A DNA stretch of 64,000 nucleotides from Pseudomonadota bacterium (lineage in GTDB: Bacteria; Pseudomonadota; Gammaproteobacteria; Steroidobacterales; Steroidobacteraceae), in NCBI GenBank assembly GCA_023423935.1, contig JAFAEQ010000006.1:1-64000 (forward strand). Direction: 5' to 3'. A model generated the notes under the pieces. It had not been told where the DNA came from. It did no database searches and saw only the letters and a program-made list of their open reading frames with translations. The stretch's first letter is position 1. Each line of letters starts with the position of its first letter. Shown here one piece after another: positions 43,128-50,612 of the stretch. The position numbers were made by a program, and so were the translations under genes.

Positions 43128-44537
43128 ATGCCGATCACAGTTGCCCAAATCGATGCGTGGCGAACCGCTCAGTCAGAGCATCAGAATCTTGAGTTCAAGG
43201 AAGCGAAGAATCAGTTCGACAATCGCAAGCTGTACAAGTATTGCGTGGCGCTTGCGAACGAGGGCGGTGGTTTTTTGCTACTTGGCGTAGAAGACAAACT
43301 GCCGCGACGCGTCGTAGGAACGTCCGCCTTCAACGACCCGATCGATATGGCCGCAAAGATGTTCCAGGCGCTCGGATTCCGAGTGGACATTGAGGAGGTC
43401 ATGCATCCCCATGGTCGTGTCGTTGTGTTCACCATACCGGCACGGCCGCGAGGAACAGCATTTCAGTTCGAAGGTGCGTACTTGATGCGCGCGGGTGAAG
43501 AACTCGTTCCGATGAGCGAGGATCGGCTCCGCACGATCTTTGCGGAAGGACAGCCAGATTGGTTATCAGGCGTGGCGCTCGCCGGTTGCGATGATGATCA
43601 GGTTGTTCAATTGCTGGACACCCAAAGTTACTTTGATTTGCTGCATCTGCCGTATCCGGCAAATCGCTCTGGAGTACTCGAGCGGTTCAAAGCTGAAAGA
43701 TTTATCGAACGTGATGGCGGAAAGTGGGCCATTGCGAATCTGGGTGCGATTCTCTTCGCCAAGAAGCTGGACCAATTCGATCGCTTGGCGCGAAAAGCGC
43801 CGCGCGTTATCACCTACGAAGGCAAGAACAAACTTCAGACCAAATCGGATAAGCCGGGAACGAAGGGTTATGCGGTGGGTTTCCAGGGGCTGGTTGAGTT
43901 CATCAACAGCCAGATACCCTCAAACGAAGTGATCGAGCAGGCGCTGCGACGCGAGGTCAAGATGTTTCCGGAGATTGCTGTTCGCGAACTAGTCGCCAAC
44001 GCCCTCATTCATCAGGACTTCAATGAATCAGGTGCTTCAGTGATGATTGAGATCTACTCGGATCGACTGGAGATCTCGAATCCTGGAAAGCCATACATTT
44101 CTCCTGATCGATTCATCGACGAGTACCAATCACGCAATGAGCGGCTTGCGGACGTGATGCGGAGACTTGGAATCTGTGAGGAGAAGGGCAGCGGTGTAGA
44201 CAAGGTCATCCAAGCGGCCGAGTTGTATCAACTTCCCGCGCCGGATTTCCGAATAGGAGATCGTCGAACGTCGGCAGTCCTTTTCTCCCATCGAGATATC
44301 GATCACATGGACCGCAACGATCGCATCCGGGCCTGCTACCAGCATTGCTGCCTGCGATACGTGATGAACGAGAGGATGACCAATCAGAGTCTGCGCGAAC
44401 GGTTCAAGCTTCCCGAAGGCAAGACCGCGACTGTGTCTCAGATCATCTCGGCCACCGTAGACGCTGGGAAGATAAAGCTGGCCGATCCGGCGCAGACCTC
44501 AACGCGCTACCGGAGCTATCTCCCATTCTGGGCTTAG
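43128..44537 (+). CDS. AlbA_2 (Schlafen-type) domain protein with GHKL-like C-terminal part
   Basis: A 469-residue protein. Residues about 10-130 are the AlbA_2 domain (NLEFKEAKNQFD, ALANEGGGFLLLGVEDK). The middle and C-terminal parts have the pattern of AlbA_2-associated ATP-binding domains (VRELVANALIHQDFNESG, DRLEISNPGKPYISP, KGSGVDKVI), and the last about 80 residues may be a winged helix. Such proteins often sit inside type I restriction loci. The gene is intact and slightly less GC-rich than its surroundings. Its partners hsdS and hsdR are absent. Confidence 0.8.
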   Translation: MPITVAQIDAWRTAQSEHQNLEFKEAKNQFDNRKLYKYCVALANEGGGFLLLGVEDKLPRRVVGTSAFNDPIDMAAKMFQALGFRVDIEEVMHPHGRVVVFTIPARPRGTAFQFEGAYLMRAGEELVPMSEDRLRTIFAEGQPDWLSGVALAGCDDDQVVQLLDTQSYFDLLHLPYPANRSGVLERFKAERFIERDGGKWAIANLGAILFAKKLDQFDRLARKAPRVITYEGKNKLQTKSDKPGTKGYAVGFQGLVEFINSQIPSNEVIEQALRREVKMFPEIAVRELVANALIHQDFNESGASVMIEIYSDRLEISNPGKPYISPDRFIDEYQSRNERLADVMRRLGICEEKGSGVDKVIQAAELYQLPAPDFRIGDRRTSAVLFSHRDIDHMDRNDRIRACYQHCCLRYVMNERMTNQSLRERFKLPEGKTATVSQIISATVDAGKIKLADPAQTSTRYRSYLPFWA

Positions 44538-44798
44538 GTCCTCATTTAAACCTTCGCTCTTCACTCCGATGTGCGACCTCGTAAGTATCTGATCTGAAAG
44601 ACTTTTCTTGTTTAAACGCAAAACGGCAGATTCTGAGGATCCCAGCCGTGCCGATAAACGAGCTGATCCCTTCACCCGATAAACAAGAAGGTGTGATGCC
44701 TGAGCCTCAGTCTGTGTCGGACAATCACCTATGTCACCTGCGGAAGTGCTATCCAGAGGCGCTGCAAAGTTGAACCTGCCGTGCCTCCCATGTAGCCG

Positions 44799-45569
44799 CT
44801 AAGGTTCGCTAGCTCTTGTGTTTGCAGACTGCTCGAACTCGCGGCTCGCGCCAATGATGTCTAGCGCGATCTGCTCGTCCGATCTCGCCGTGATGGCGGG
44901 ATCCAGAAAAAGCTCGTACACCTTCACCGCCAGCACTGCGATTCCGGTGGGGGCTGTGGGTGCGCGTGAGCCGGGGAATGCGTGGCGTTTCTCGCGAATG
45001 AAATTCGCGGCGGCGAGCACTGCATCGTGTGCCTGTCGATCTTTATCGCTCGGATATTCGAAGCGCCATTCGTGTATGCGTTGGTTGATCACCGGTTTGC
45101 CGGGGCCGGCATCGATGCCGGCGGCGGTGAAGATGCGGCAGTCGTAGTCGCGGCAGGTTTGCGGGCGGCGATCGTAGATGGCGCATTGGCCTGCGTGCAG
45201 CATCGGGCACAGGCCGTTGTCGAGGTAGATCATCATCGCGTGGCCCGCCGGTTGGTCGGCGAGTGTGATGAGGAACTCGGGCGGGATCGACGCGCGCGCG
45301 GGCGCGTCGTGGGGTCGGATGGGAATGTAATACGAAGAAACGCAACATCCGACGCACGTGCCGCACGGGACATCTGTGCCTGCATCGCTCACGAGCGAGG
45401 CGCGCATCTTCTCCAGCCAGGCAAGGAAGGGGCCGGCGGGGACGTTATCGGAGGATTCTGGAAGCACGTTCGGCATTGATCGGCAGGCTCGATCGCGCAG
45501 CTCGGCGAGCCGCGGAAACTGTGCTGGTCCCTGCGGCTTCGCGCTGTTGAGAGGCGCGGTCATGTTCAT
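44799..45569 (-). CDS. YkgJ-family cysteine cluster protein
   Basis: About 256 residues from this start. The first cysteine cluster CGTCVGCC lies in the N-terminal third, followed by LDNGLCPMLHAGQCAIYDRRPQTCRDYDC, of which the key residues are the six cysteines in CPM, GQC, TCR and YDC spacing. This is the UPF0153/YkgJ zinc- or iron-binding cluster. Function unknown. The start is uncertain: ATG 45569, 45563 and 45602 are in frame. It diverges from azlC, overlapping upstream if the longer form (to 45662) were used. Confidence 0.78.
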   Translation of the reverse strand: MNMTAPLNSAKPQGPAQFPRLAELRDRACRSMPNVLPESSDNVPAGPFLAWLEKMRASLVSDAGTDVPCGTCVGCCVSSYYIPIRPHDAPARASIPPEFLITLADQPAGHAMMIYLDNGLCPMLHAGQCAIYDRRPQTCRDYDCRIFTAAGIDAGPGKPVINQRIHEWRFEYPSDKDRQAHDAVLAAANFIREKRHAFPGSRAPTAPTGIAVLAVKVYELFLDPAITARSDEQIALDIIGASREFEQSANTRASEP

Positions 45570-45637
45570 CGGTGTGATCGTCTTGCGGAAGTTTACGGGC
45601 ATGGTGCGTCCGCTATCGCGGCGTGCAGAATGCACCG

Positions 45638-46378
45638 ATGAAGCTGCGCGAGTCACCTGCATTTCGTATAGGACTTTCCATTGCCATTGCGACGGGACTG
45701 TATGGCATTTCGTTCGGTGCTTTGAGCGTCGCGTCGGGTTTGAGTATCGGGCAGACGATCGCGCTCAGCCTGCTGATGTTTACCGGCGGTTCGCAGTTTG
45801 CGTTCATCGGCGTGATCGCGGGCGGCGGCTCGGGTTCGGCGGCGTGTGGAGCGGCAGCGTTGCTCGGCGTTCGCAATGCGGTGTACGGAATGCAGATGAG
45901 TCGGATGCTGCAGCTGCGTGGTCTGCGGAAGTTCGTTGCCGCGCAGATCACGATCGACGAATCGACCGCGACCGCCGCAGGCCAGATCGAGCCTGACGAG
46001 CAGAGTCGTGGCTTCTGGACGGCGGGCATCGGCGTCTTCATTTTGTGGAATCTGTTCACCGTGCTCGGTGCCGTGCTCGGCGATGCGATGGGCGATCCGC
46101 GTCGTTGGGGTCTCGATGGTGCCGCCGTCGCAGCCTTTCTTGGACTGCTCTGGCCGCGTCTGCGTGCGCGTGAACCGGTGGCGCTGGCGATCGTGAGTGC
46201 GCTCGTCACTGTCATCGCGGTTCCATGGGTGCCGCCTGGAGTGCCGATTCTGGTGGCCGCGTTCGTGGCGGCGATCTGGGGCTGGTTCACTCATGGATCT
46301 GCGAAACAAGGGCTCGAGCCCGATGTGGACCCCGCGACGTTCACGGATCGACGTCATTCGCAGAGGAAATCGCGATGA
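45638..46378 (+). CDS. azlC: AzlC-family branched-chain amino acid exporter, large subunit
   Basis: A 246-residue membrane protein with about seven helices. SIAIATGLYGISFGALSVASG, LMFTGGSQFAFIG and LLGVRNAVYGMQMS match AzlC/YgaZ. With AzlD it exports branched-chain amino acids such as valine or their analogues. Its stop overlaps the azlD start (ATGA). ATG 45638 is used; an in-frame GTG at 45623 is possible. Confidence 0.88.
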   Translation: MKLRESPAFRIGLSIAIATGLYGISFGALSVASGLSIGQTIALSLLMFTGGSQFAFIGVIAGGGSGSAACGAAALLGVRNAVYGMQMSRMLQLRGLRKFVAAQITIDESTATAAGQIEPDEQSRGFWTAGIGVFILWNLFTVLGAVLGDAMGDPRRWGLDGAAVAAFLGLLWPRLRAREPVALAIVSALVTVIAVPWVPPGVPILVAAFVAAIWGWFTHGSAKQGLEPDVDPATFTDRRHSQRKSR

Positions 46379-46686
46379 CGCTCTGGGCATGGCTCCTGAT
46401 CGCAAGCGCGGTGGCTTACGCGACCAAGATCGCAGGCTACCTGGTGCCGGCGCGCGCGCTTGCGAACGATCGCATGACGCATGTCGCGGGCACGCTCACG
46501 ATCGGTTTGCTCGCATCGCTCACTGCGACCAATGCATTCACGGTCGGTCAGACTCTCGTGTTCGACGCGCGTGCCGGATCTCTCGTGGCTGCGGCGCTTG
46601 CGCTGTGGTGGCGAGTGCCGTTCCTGGGTGTAGTCGTCATTGGTGCGCTCACTGCGGCAGTGCTGCGCATGTTCGGTTGGGTGTAA
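46375..46686 (+). CDS. azlD: AzlD-family branched-chain amino acid exporter, small subunit
   Basis: A 103-residue protein with about four helices, WAWLLIASAVAYATKIAGYL at the N-terminus and VAAALALWWRVPFLGVVVIGALTAAVLRM at the C-terminus (conserved AR/WR pattern). It is the YgaH/AzlD partner of AzlC and overlaps it by 4 bases, as is usual for this pair. Confidence 0.9.
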   Translation: MTLWAWLLIASAVAYATKIAGYLVPARALANDRMTHVAGTLTIGLLASLTATNAFTVGQTLVFDARAGSLVAAALALWWRVPFLGVVVIGALTAAVLRMFGWV

Positions 46687-46770
46687 GCAAGCTGCCAGTC
46701 ACGTTCAGTTCGCGCCGCTCCAGGACGTCACGCAGACATACGCGCCCACGATGACGACTACCACGGCAAA

Positions 46771-47490
46771 TTACACGCGCGAGTACATCCTTCTTCGACG
46801 CAGGTGCCGAGCGAAGCGTCCGCCCAGCACACCGCCGAGGACGCCGCCCAGAATGAAGACTCCAGCCAGCGGCCAGTCGACGAGCCCTGACAGGGCATAG
46901 CTCACGGAGGTCGTGAGTCCGAATGCCGTGATCGCCACCAGCGAAGATGCGACGGCCATGATCATGGGCATGTCGGTGGCGAGGATCAGGCCAGGCACGA
47001 TCAGAAACCCTCCACCGATGCCGAAGAATCCCGACATCGCACCGGTCGCAAATCCGAGGCCGAGCAGTCGCGGGAGAAGATATGGAGCAGACGTACGATC
47101 GAGCCGTACTTGCTCATCGCCGCTGGCGTTTCGCGGCCTGAACATGAGCGCGCCGACGACGATCATCAGCACTCCGAACAGAAACTGCAGATGCGCGCCG
47201 TTCATCAGCTTGCCGAGTGCCGCGCCGACAGCAGCGCCGACGATGCCGCTCGAGGCAAACACGATCACGCAGCGCCATTTGATGAGCCCGCGCCGGCCGA
47301 TCAGTGCCAGATTCGCGAGCGCGTTGGCAGTGACGGCAACAGCGGCGGTGCCGATCGCAACATGCGTAGAGCTGACGCCCATCACATGAACGATGAGCGG
47401 CATCGCCAGGATGGAACCGCCGCCGCCGACCAGCCCGAGCGTGACTCCAACCAGGGCTCCGCACGCTGCGCCTATCAGCCAGTGCAGCAT
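46771..47490 (-). CDS. TSUP (TauE/SafE) family sulfite/sulfur exporter
   Basis: A 239-residue membrane protein with about eight helices and the two TSUP half-repeats: GLVGGGGSILAMPLIVHVMG and FFGIGGGFLIVPGLI. TSUP proteins move sulfite, thiosulfate or sulfoacetate-type anions. It is the last of three minus-strand genes (regulator, rhodanese, exporter) facing the persulfide dioxygenase gene, so it probably removes sulfite made by that enzyme. It starts 2 bases from the rhodanese stop. Confidence 0.88.
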   Translation of the reverse strand: MLHWLIGAACGALVGVTLGLVGGGGSILAMPLIVHVMGVSSTHVAIGTAAVAVTANALANLALIGRRGLIKWRCVIVFASSGIVGAAVGAALGKLMNGAHLQFLFGVLMIVVGALMFRPRNASGDEQVRLDRTSAPYLLPRLLGLGFATGAMSGFFGIGGGFLIVPGLILATDMPMIMAVASSLVAITAFGLTTSVSYALSGLVDWPLAGVFILGGVLGGVLGGRFARHLRRRRMYSRV

Positions 47491-47492
47491 GA

Positions 47493-48014
47493 TCAGGCTG
47501 CGGCGCGGCGATTCCAGGGCATGTGTTGCAGCGCGCGCGCCATGCCGCAAAAACCGGTTGCGCCGGCATACATGAGGCCCGCGCCGACGAAGCCGGCAAT
47601 GCCGTAGAACCAGGGCGAAACCGCGCTGCCGAGAACCACGCCCAGCACGACCAGACCGCCCGCTACGAGCTGGACCTGCCGCATGATCTCGAGCGGTTGT
47701 TTGCGATCGACGTGGACCGGGAAGCCGGCCTTCTTCCAGGCATCGAGACCGCCTTCGAGCATGTAAGCATCACAGGCAACCGTGCTCGCCAATCGATCCG
47801 CATGCGTGCTCGTGCGCATGCCCGATCGACAATGGAAGATCACCTGCGTGGCGTGACCCATACCGAGCGATTCAGGCAATGTGGAGATGGGCTGCGATTG
47901 CGACTGTGGAATGTATTCGCGAGCGTGCTCGTCCGCCTCGCGAATGTCGATCATCACGGCGCCGGCATCCATCAACGCTTTGGCTTGTTCAGCCGAAATG
48001 GAACGAAGTGACAT
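47493..48014 (-). CDS. Rhodanese domain fused to DUF2892 membrane domain
   Basis: A 173-residue protein. A rhodanese domain spans about 3-108 with the active-site loop HCRSGMRT (Cys62). A C-terminal pair of membrane helices (about 115-165, VAGGLVVLGVVLGSAVSPWFYGIAGFVGAGLMYAG in part) is the DUF2892 type. It should carry sulfane sulfur at the inner face of the membrane. It lies between the regulator and the sulfur exporter, as in bigR-like operons. Confidence 0.88.
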   Translation of the reverse strand: MSLRSISAEQAKALMDAGAVMIDIREADEHAREYIPQSQSQPISTLPESLGMGHATQVIFHCRSGMRTSTHADRLASTVACDAYMLEGGLDAWKKAGFPVHVDRKQPLEIMRQVQLVAGGLVVLGVVLGSAVSPWFYGIAGFVGAGLMYAGATGFCGMARALQHMPWNRRAAA

Positions 48015-48023
48015 ACGCACCTC

Positions 48024-48335
48024 CTAAGAACAGTAGATGTCTTTCAGAACGGTAATCAGCCGTTCGAGATTGGGATCGGCCAGGCGGTACAGGATCGACT
48101 GCGCCTCGCGCCGGCTTTCCAGTAGTCCTTCCTCGCGCATACGCGCGAGATGCTGCGATGCGGCCGATGGGCTCAGTCCTACGGCTTCCGCGAGCTCGCC
48201 TGCGCTTGCTTCCTCGCTGCCGATCAACGTGCACAGGATGAGCAGGCGCCGCTCGTTGCCGAGCGAACGCAGCAGGGCTGCCGCCTCGTCGGCGCTTGCC
48301 TTCATTTTCGTCAGATCGCGTTTTGTCAGAGTCAT
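48024..48335 (-). CDS. bigR: ArsR-family persulfide-responsive repressor (SqrR/BigR type)
   Basis: A 103-residue winged-helix protein. The recognition region is LAEAVGLSPSAASQHLARMREEGLLESRREAQSILYRL in part. Two cysteines, Cys35 (LLILCTL) and Cys102 (DIYCS), sit where SqrR and BigR have the pair that is bridged by sulfur when hydrogen sulfide or persulfide is present, releasing DNA. The context (persulfide dioxygenase, rhodanese, TSUP exporter) supports this. Start 48335 is chosen; an internal ATG at 48305 would give 93 residues. Confidence 0.85.
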   Translation of the reverse strand: MTLTKRDLTKMKASADEAAALLRSLGNERRLLILCTLIGSEEASAGELAEAVGLSPSAASQHLARMREEGLLESRREAQSILYRLADPNLERLITVLKDIYCS

Positions 48336-48349
48336 GCGGATCTTCGTAA

Positions 48350-48381
48350 TTGAGTAGATTCTTAATTTAGAGGATACTAAA
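48350..48381. promoter_or_regulatory. Overlapping divergent promoters with operator palindrome for the persulfide module
   Basis: Plus strand: TTGAGT (48350-48355), 17 bases, GATACT (48373-48378). The palindrome TTTAG-N6-CTAAA (48366-48381) covers this -10 box. A minus-strand pair (TTGCGT, 17 bases, TAAATT) overlaps the same palindrome. It is the likely binding site of the repressor, controlling both directions. The region is far more AT-rich than its surroundings. Confidence 0.68.
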
Positions 48382-48408
48382 ATAAAACGCAATCGGAGGA
48401 TTTCGACC

Positions 48409-49299
48409 ATGAACGATCAAGCTCAGATTCGCGCCTTCTTCGACGAGCCAACGAGTACCGTCACTTATCTGGTGTCCGATCCTGCGACGGGCAAGGCTGC
48501 GATCATCGATCCGGTGCTCGACTACGACCATCGCTCCGGCGAGGCGGATGTGACGTCGGCACGCAAGGTGTTGGACGCCGCGCGTGAAGCAGGTCTTACG
48601 ATCGAATGGATCTTGGAAACACATGCGCATGCGGATCACTTGTCAGCGGCACCTTTTCTCAAGCTCGAGACGGGTGCGCGCACGGGCATCGGCGAGCGCA
48701 TTCGTGAGGTGCAGCGGATCTTCCGGCCCGTGTTCAATCTCCAGGACCTGGCGGGCGATGGTCGCGAGTTCGATCACCTATTCAAGGATGGCGAGAGATT
48801 CAAGCTGGGCACGCTCGAGATCGAGGTGATTCACACGCCGGGGCATACGCCTGCGTGTGTGGCGTATCGGGTGGGCGATGCCGTGTTCGTGGGCGACACG
48901 TTGTTCATGCCCGACTACGGCACCGCGCGCGCCGATTTCCCGGGTGGCGACGCCGGGCAGCTCTATCGGTCCATCCATCGCTTGTTGTCGCTGCCTGCGC
49001 CGACGCGCTTGTACATGTGCCACGACTACAAGAGCGCCGAGCGCGACAGCTATGCCTGGGAAACGACCGTGGCCGAACAGCGCGAGCGCAACGTGCACGT
49101 AGGCGGCAACGTCTCCGAGGCCGAGTTCGTCGCCATGCGCACTGCGCGCGACGCGAAACTTGCTGCGCCGGTGCTGCTGCTGCCTTCCATCCAGGTGAAC
49201 GTGCGTGCGGGCCGCTTTCCGTCGGCCGAGAGCAATGGAGTTCGATACCTGAAGATTCCAGTCCGGCTGCACGACGCGGAACTCGCCCGCTCGATGTAA
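48409..49299 (+). CDS. blh: Persulfide dioxygenase (Blh/ETHE1-type metallo-beta-lactamase fold)
   Basis: A 296-residue metallo-beta-lactamase-fold protein with HAHADH near residue 72, HTPGHTPACVAY, GDTLFMPDYGTAR and CHDYKS metal ligands. ETHE1/Blh enzymes use Fe(II) and oxygen to turn glutathione persulfide into sulfite and glutathione. TATLTYLVSD-type N-terminus (STVTYLVSDPATGKAAIIDP) fits. GGAGGATT precedes the start. It is read away from the repressor gene, with the shared operator between them. Confidence 0.92.
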   Translation: MNDQAQIRAFFDEPTSTVTYLVSDPATGKAAIIDPVLDYDHRSGEADVTSARKVLDAAREAGLTIEWILETHAHADHLSAAPFLKLETGARTGIGERIREVQRIFRPVFNLQDLAGDGREFDHLFKDGERFKLGTLEIEVIHTPGHTPACVAYRVGDAVFVGDTLFMPDYGTARADFPGGDAGQLYRSIHRLLSLPAPTRLYMCHDYKSAERDSYAWETTVAEQRERNVHVGGNVSEAEFVAMRTARDAKLAAPVLLLPSIQVNVRAGRFPSAESNGVRYLKIPVRLHDAELARSM

Positions 49300-49348
49300 A
49301 GCCTGCGCGCGTGAGTCAGCGGCCCCCGCTCTCCGCTAAACTTGTGCC

Positions 49349-50182
49349 ATGTTTGCCTATATCGATCCCAACGTCCGGGCCCGGCTCATCGCGGAACACA
49401 AGTTGATCCGCATCGATGCGCACGGGCGTGAGCTCGCTCCCGAAGGCGCGCGGCCGCACGATGACGGTCCTGCGATCAATGTGCTGGGTCCAATTCCTTT
49501 GCCGATCGACATCGGCGGAGAGCAGCACCTGTTTCAGTGGTATGCATTCGTTCGGCAGACCGAGTTGCAGGAAGCCAATCGCATCGCGGATTCGCTGCGA
49601 GGCGAAGGCCGACAGCATCTGTTCTCGGTGCTCTCCAGCAACATGTCCGTGAACAGCGTGCTGATGCTCGGCGATTTCCGTGCGGCAGAAAATCCGCTCG
49701 TGCGCGTGCATTCCTGCTGTCTCACGGGCGATGTCTTTGGATCCAAGCGGTGCGAGTGCGGGCCGCAGCTCGAGCAGGGATTCCGGCGCATCGAAGCCGA
49801 AGGGACGGGAGCCGTCATTTATATGAGCGGCCACGAAGGCCGCGGCATAGGCCTATGGGCGAAGGCCGTGACGTACGTGCTGCAGGATTGCGGACAGGAC
49901 ACCTATCAGGCGAATCGCTCGCTGGGTCTGCCTGATGACAGCCGCGACTTCAGCGACGCCGCATCGATCCTGCTGTATCTGCGCGGCGATCGACCGATCC
50001 GCTTGATGAGCAACAATCCAAAGAAGCTAGCCGATCTGCGCGCCGGCGGCCTCCATCACATCCAGGCCGAAAAACACGTCACCGGCGTCAGCGCCGCCAA
50101 TCGCCGCTACCTGGCGGCCAAGCGCACGTGGGGTCACACGCTGGATCCGACGGATATTTCGAATGAAGATAGTGATGAGTGA
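49349..50182 (+). CDS. ribA: GTP cyclohydrolase II (riboflavin synthesis)
   Basis: A 277-residue protein with RVHSCCLTGDVFGSKRCECG (zinc cysteines and GTP loop), GHEGRGIGLWAK and RLMSNNPKKLADL, the motifs of GTP cyclohydrolase II, which opens GTP on the way to riboflavin. It is longer than E. coli RibA by about 80 residues, mainly at the N-terminus. No other riboflavin gene is nearby, so it may be a second copy. The last codons (NEDSDE and stop) already lie in the start of the TGATGAG repeat. Confidence 0.82.
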   Translation: MFAYIDPNVRARLIAEHKLIRIDAHGRELAPEGARPHDDGPAINVLGPIPLPIDIGGEQHLFQWYAFVRQTELQEANRIADSLRGEGRQHLFSVLSSNMSVNSVLMLGDFRAAENPLVRVHSCCLTGDVFGSKRCECGPQLEQGFRRIEAEGTGAVIYMSGHEGRGIGLWAKAVTYVLQDCGQDTYQANRSLGLPDDSRDFSDAASILLYLRGDRPIRLMSNNPKKLADLRAGGLHHIQAEKHVTGVSAANRRYLAAKRTWGHTLDPTDISNEDSDE

Positions 50183-50612
50183 TGAGTGATGAGTGATGAG
50201 CAATGAGCAATGAAAGAGGGGTACAGGTCGCTCGCGTTACCTGCGCATAACGCATCACTGATCACCCATCACGCGTCACTGGCCGCTCAGCGCGGCGCTC
50301 CGATCAATGAGCAATGAGCAATAAAAGAGGGGTACAGGTCGCTCGCGTTACCTGCGCATAACGCATCACTGATCACCCATCACGCATCACTCGCCGCTCA
50401 GCGCGGCGCTCCGAGCAATGAAAGAGGGACGCAGGTCGCTCGCGCTACCTGCTCATCACGCATCACTCATCACCCATCACTCGCTGCTTAGCGCTGCGCT
50501 AGCAGTTAGCAATGAGGAGTTGGAAGGCAGAAGTCCCGGTGGTGCACGCCGCCTCTTCTTCCTTCATTACTCATTGCTCACTACTAATTTCTAATTGCTC
50601 AACGCTGCGCTC
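50171..50612. repeat. Tandem array of TGATGAG-type palindromes that copies the pgm 3' end
   Basis: About 400 bases between converging ribA and pgm. The array opens with tandem GTGATGA units and has three units starting at AAAGAGGG (50213, 50324, 50421; steps of 111 and 97 bases), each with TGCGCATAACGCATCAC-like and CACCCATCAC parts. GCTCAGCGCGGCGCTC occurs at 50285 and 50395, GCTTAGCGCTGCGCT at 50486 and GCTCAACGCTGCGCTC at 50597, the last being the coding end of pgm. So each unit contains a copy of the pgm terminus. Confidence 0.85.

Noticed and set aside
44538..44798. Possible right attachment site of the restriction remnant
   Set aside because: I found no copy of the tRNA-Gly 3' end in this stretch and no integrase gene, so no boundary can be named.
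50171..50612. CRISPR-like array
   Set aside because: Units are long, unequal and similar throughout, with no short constant repeat separated by unique spacers, and no cas gene is near.
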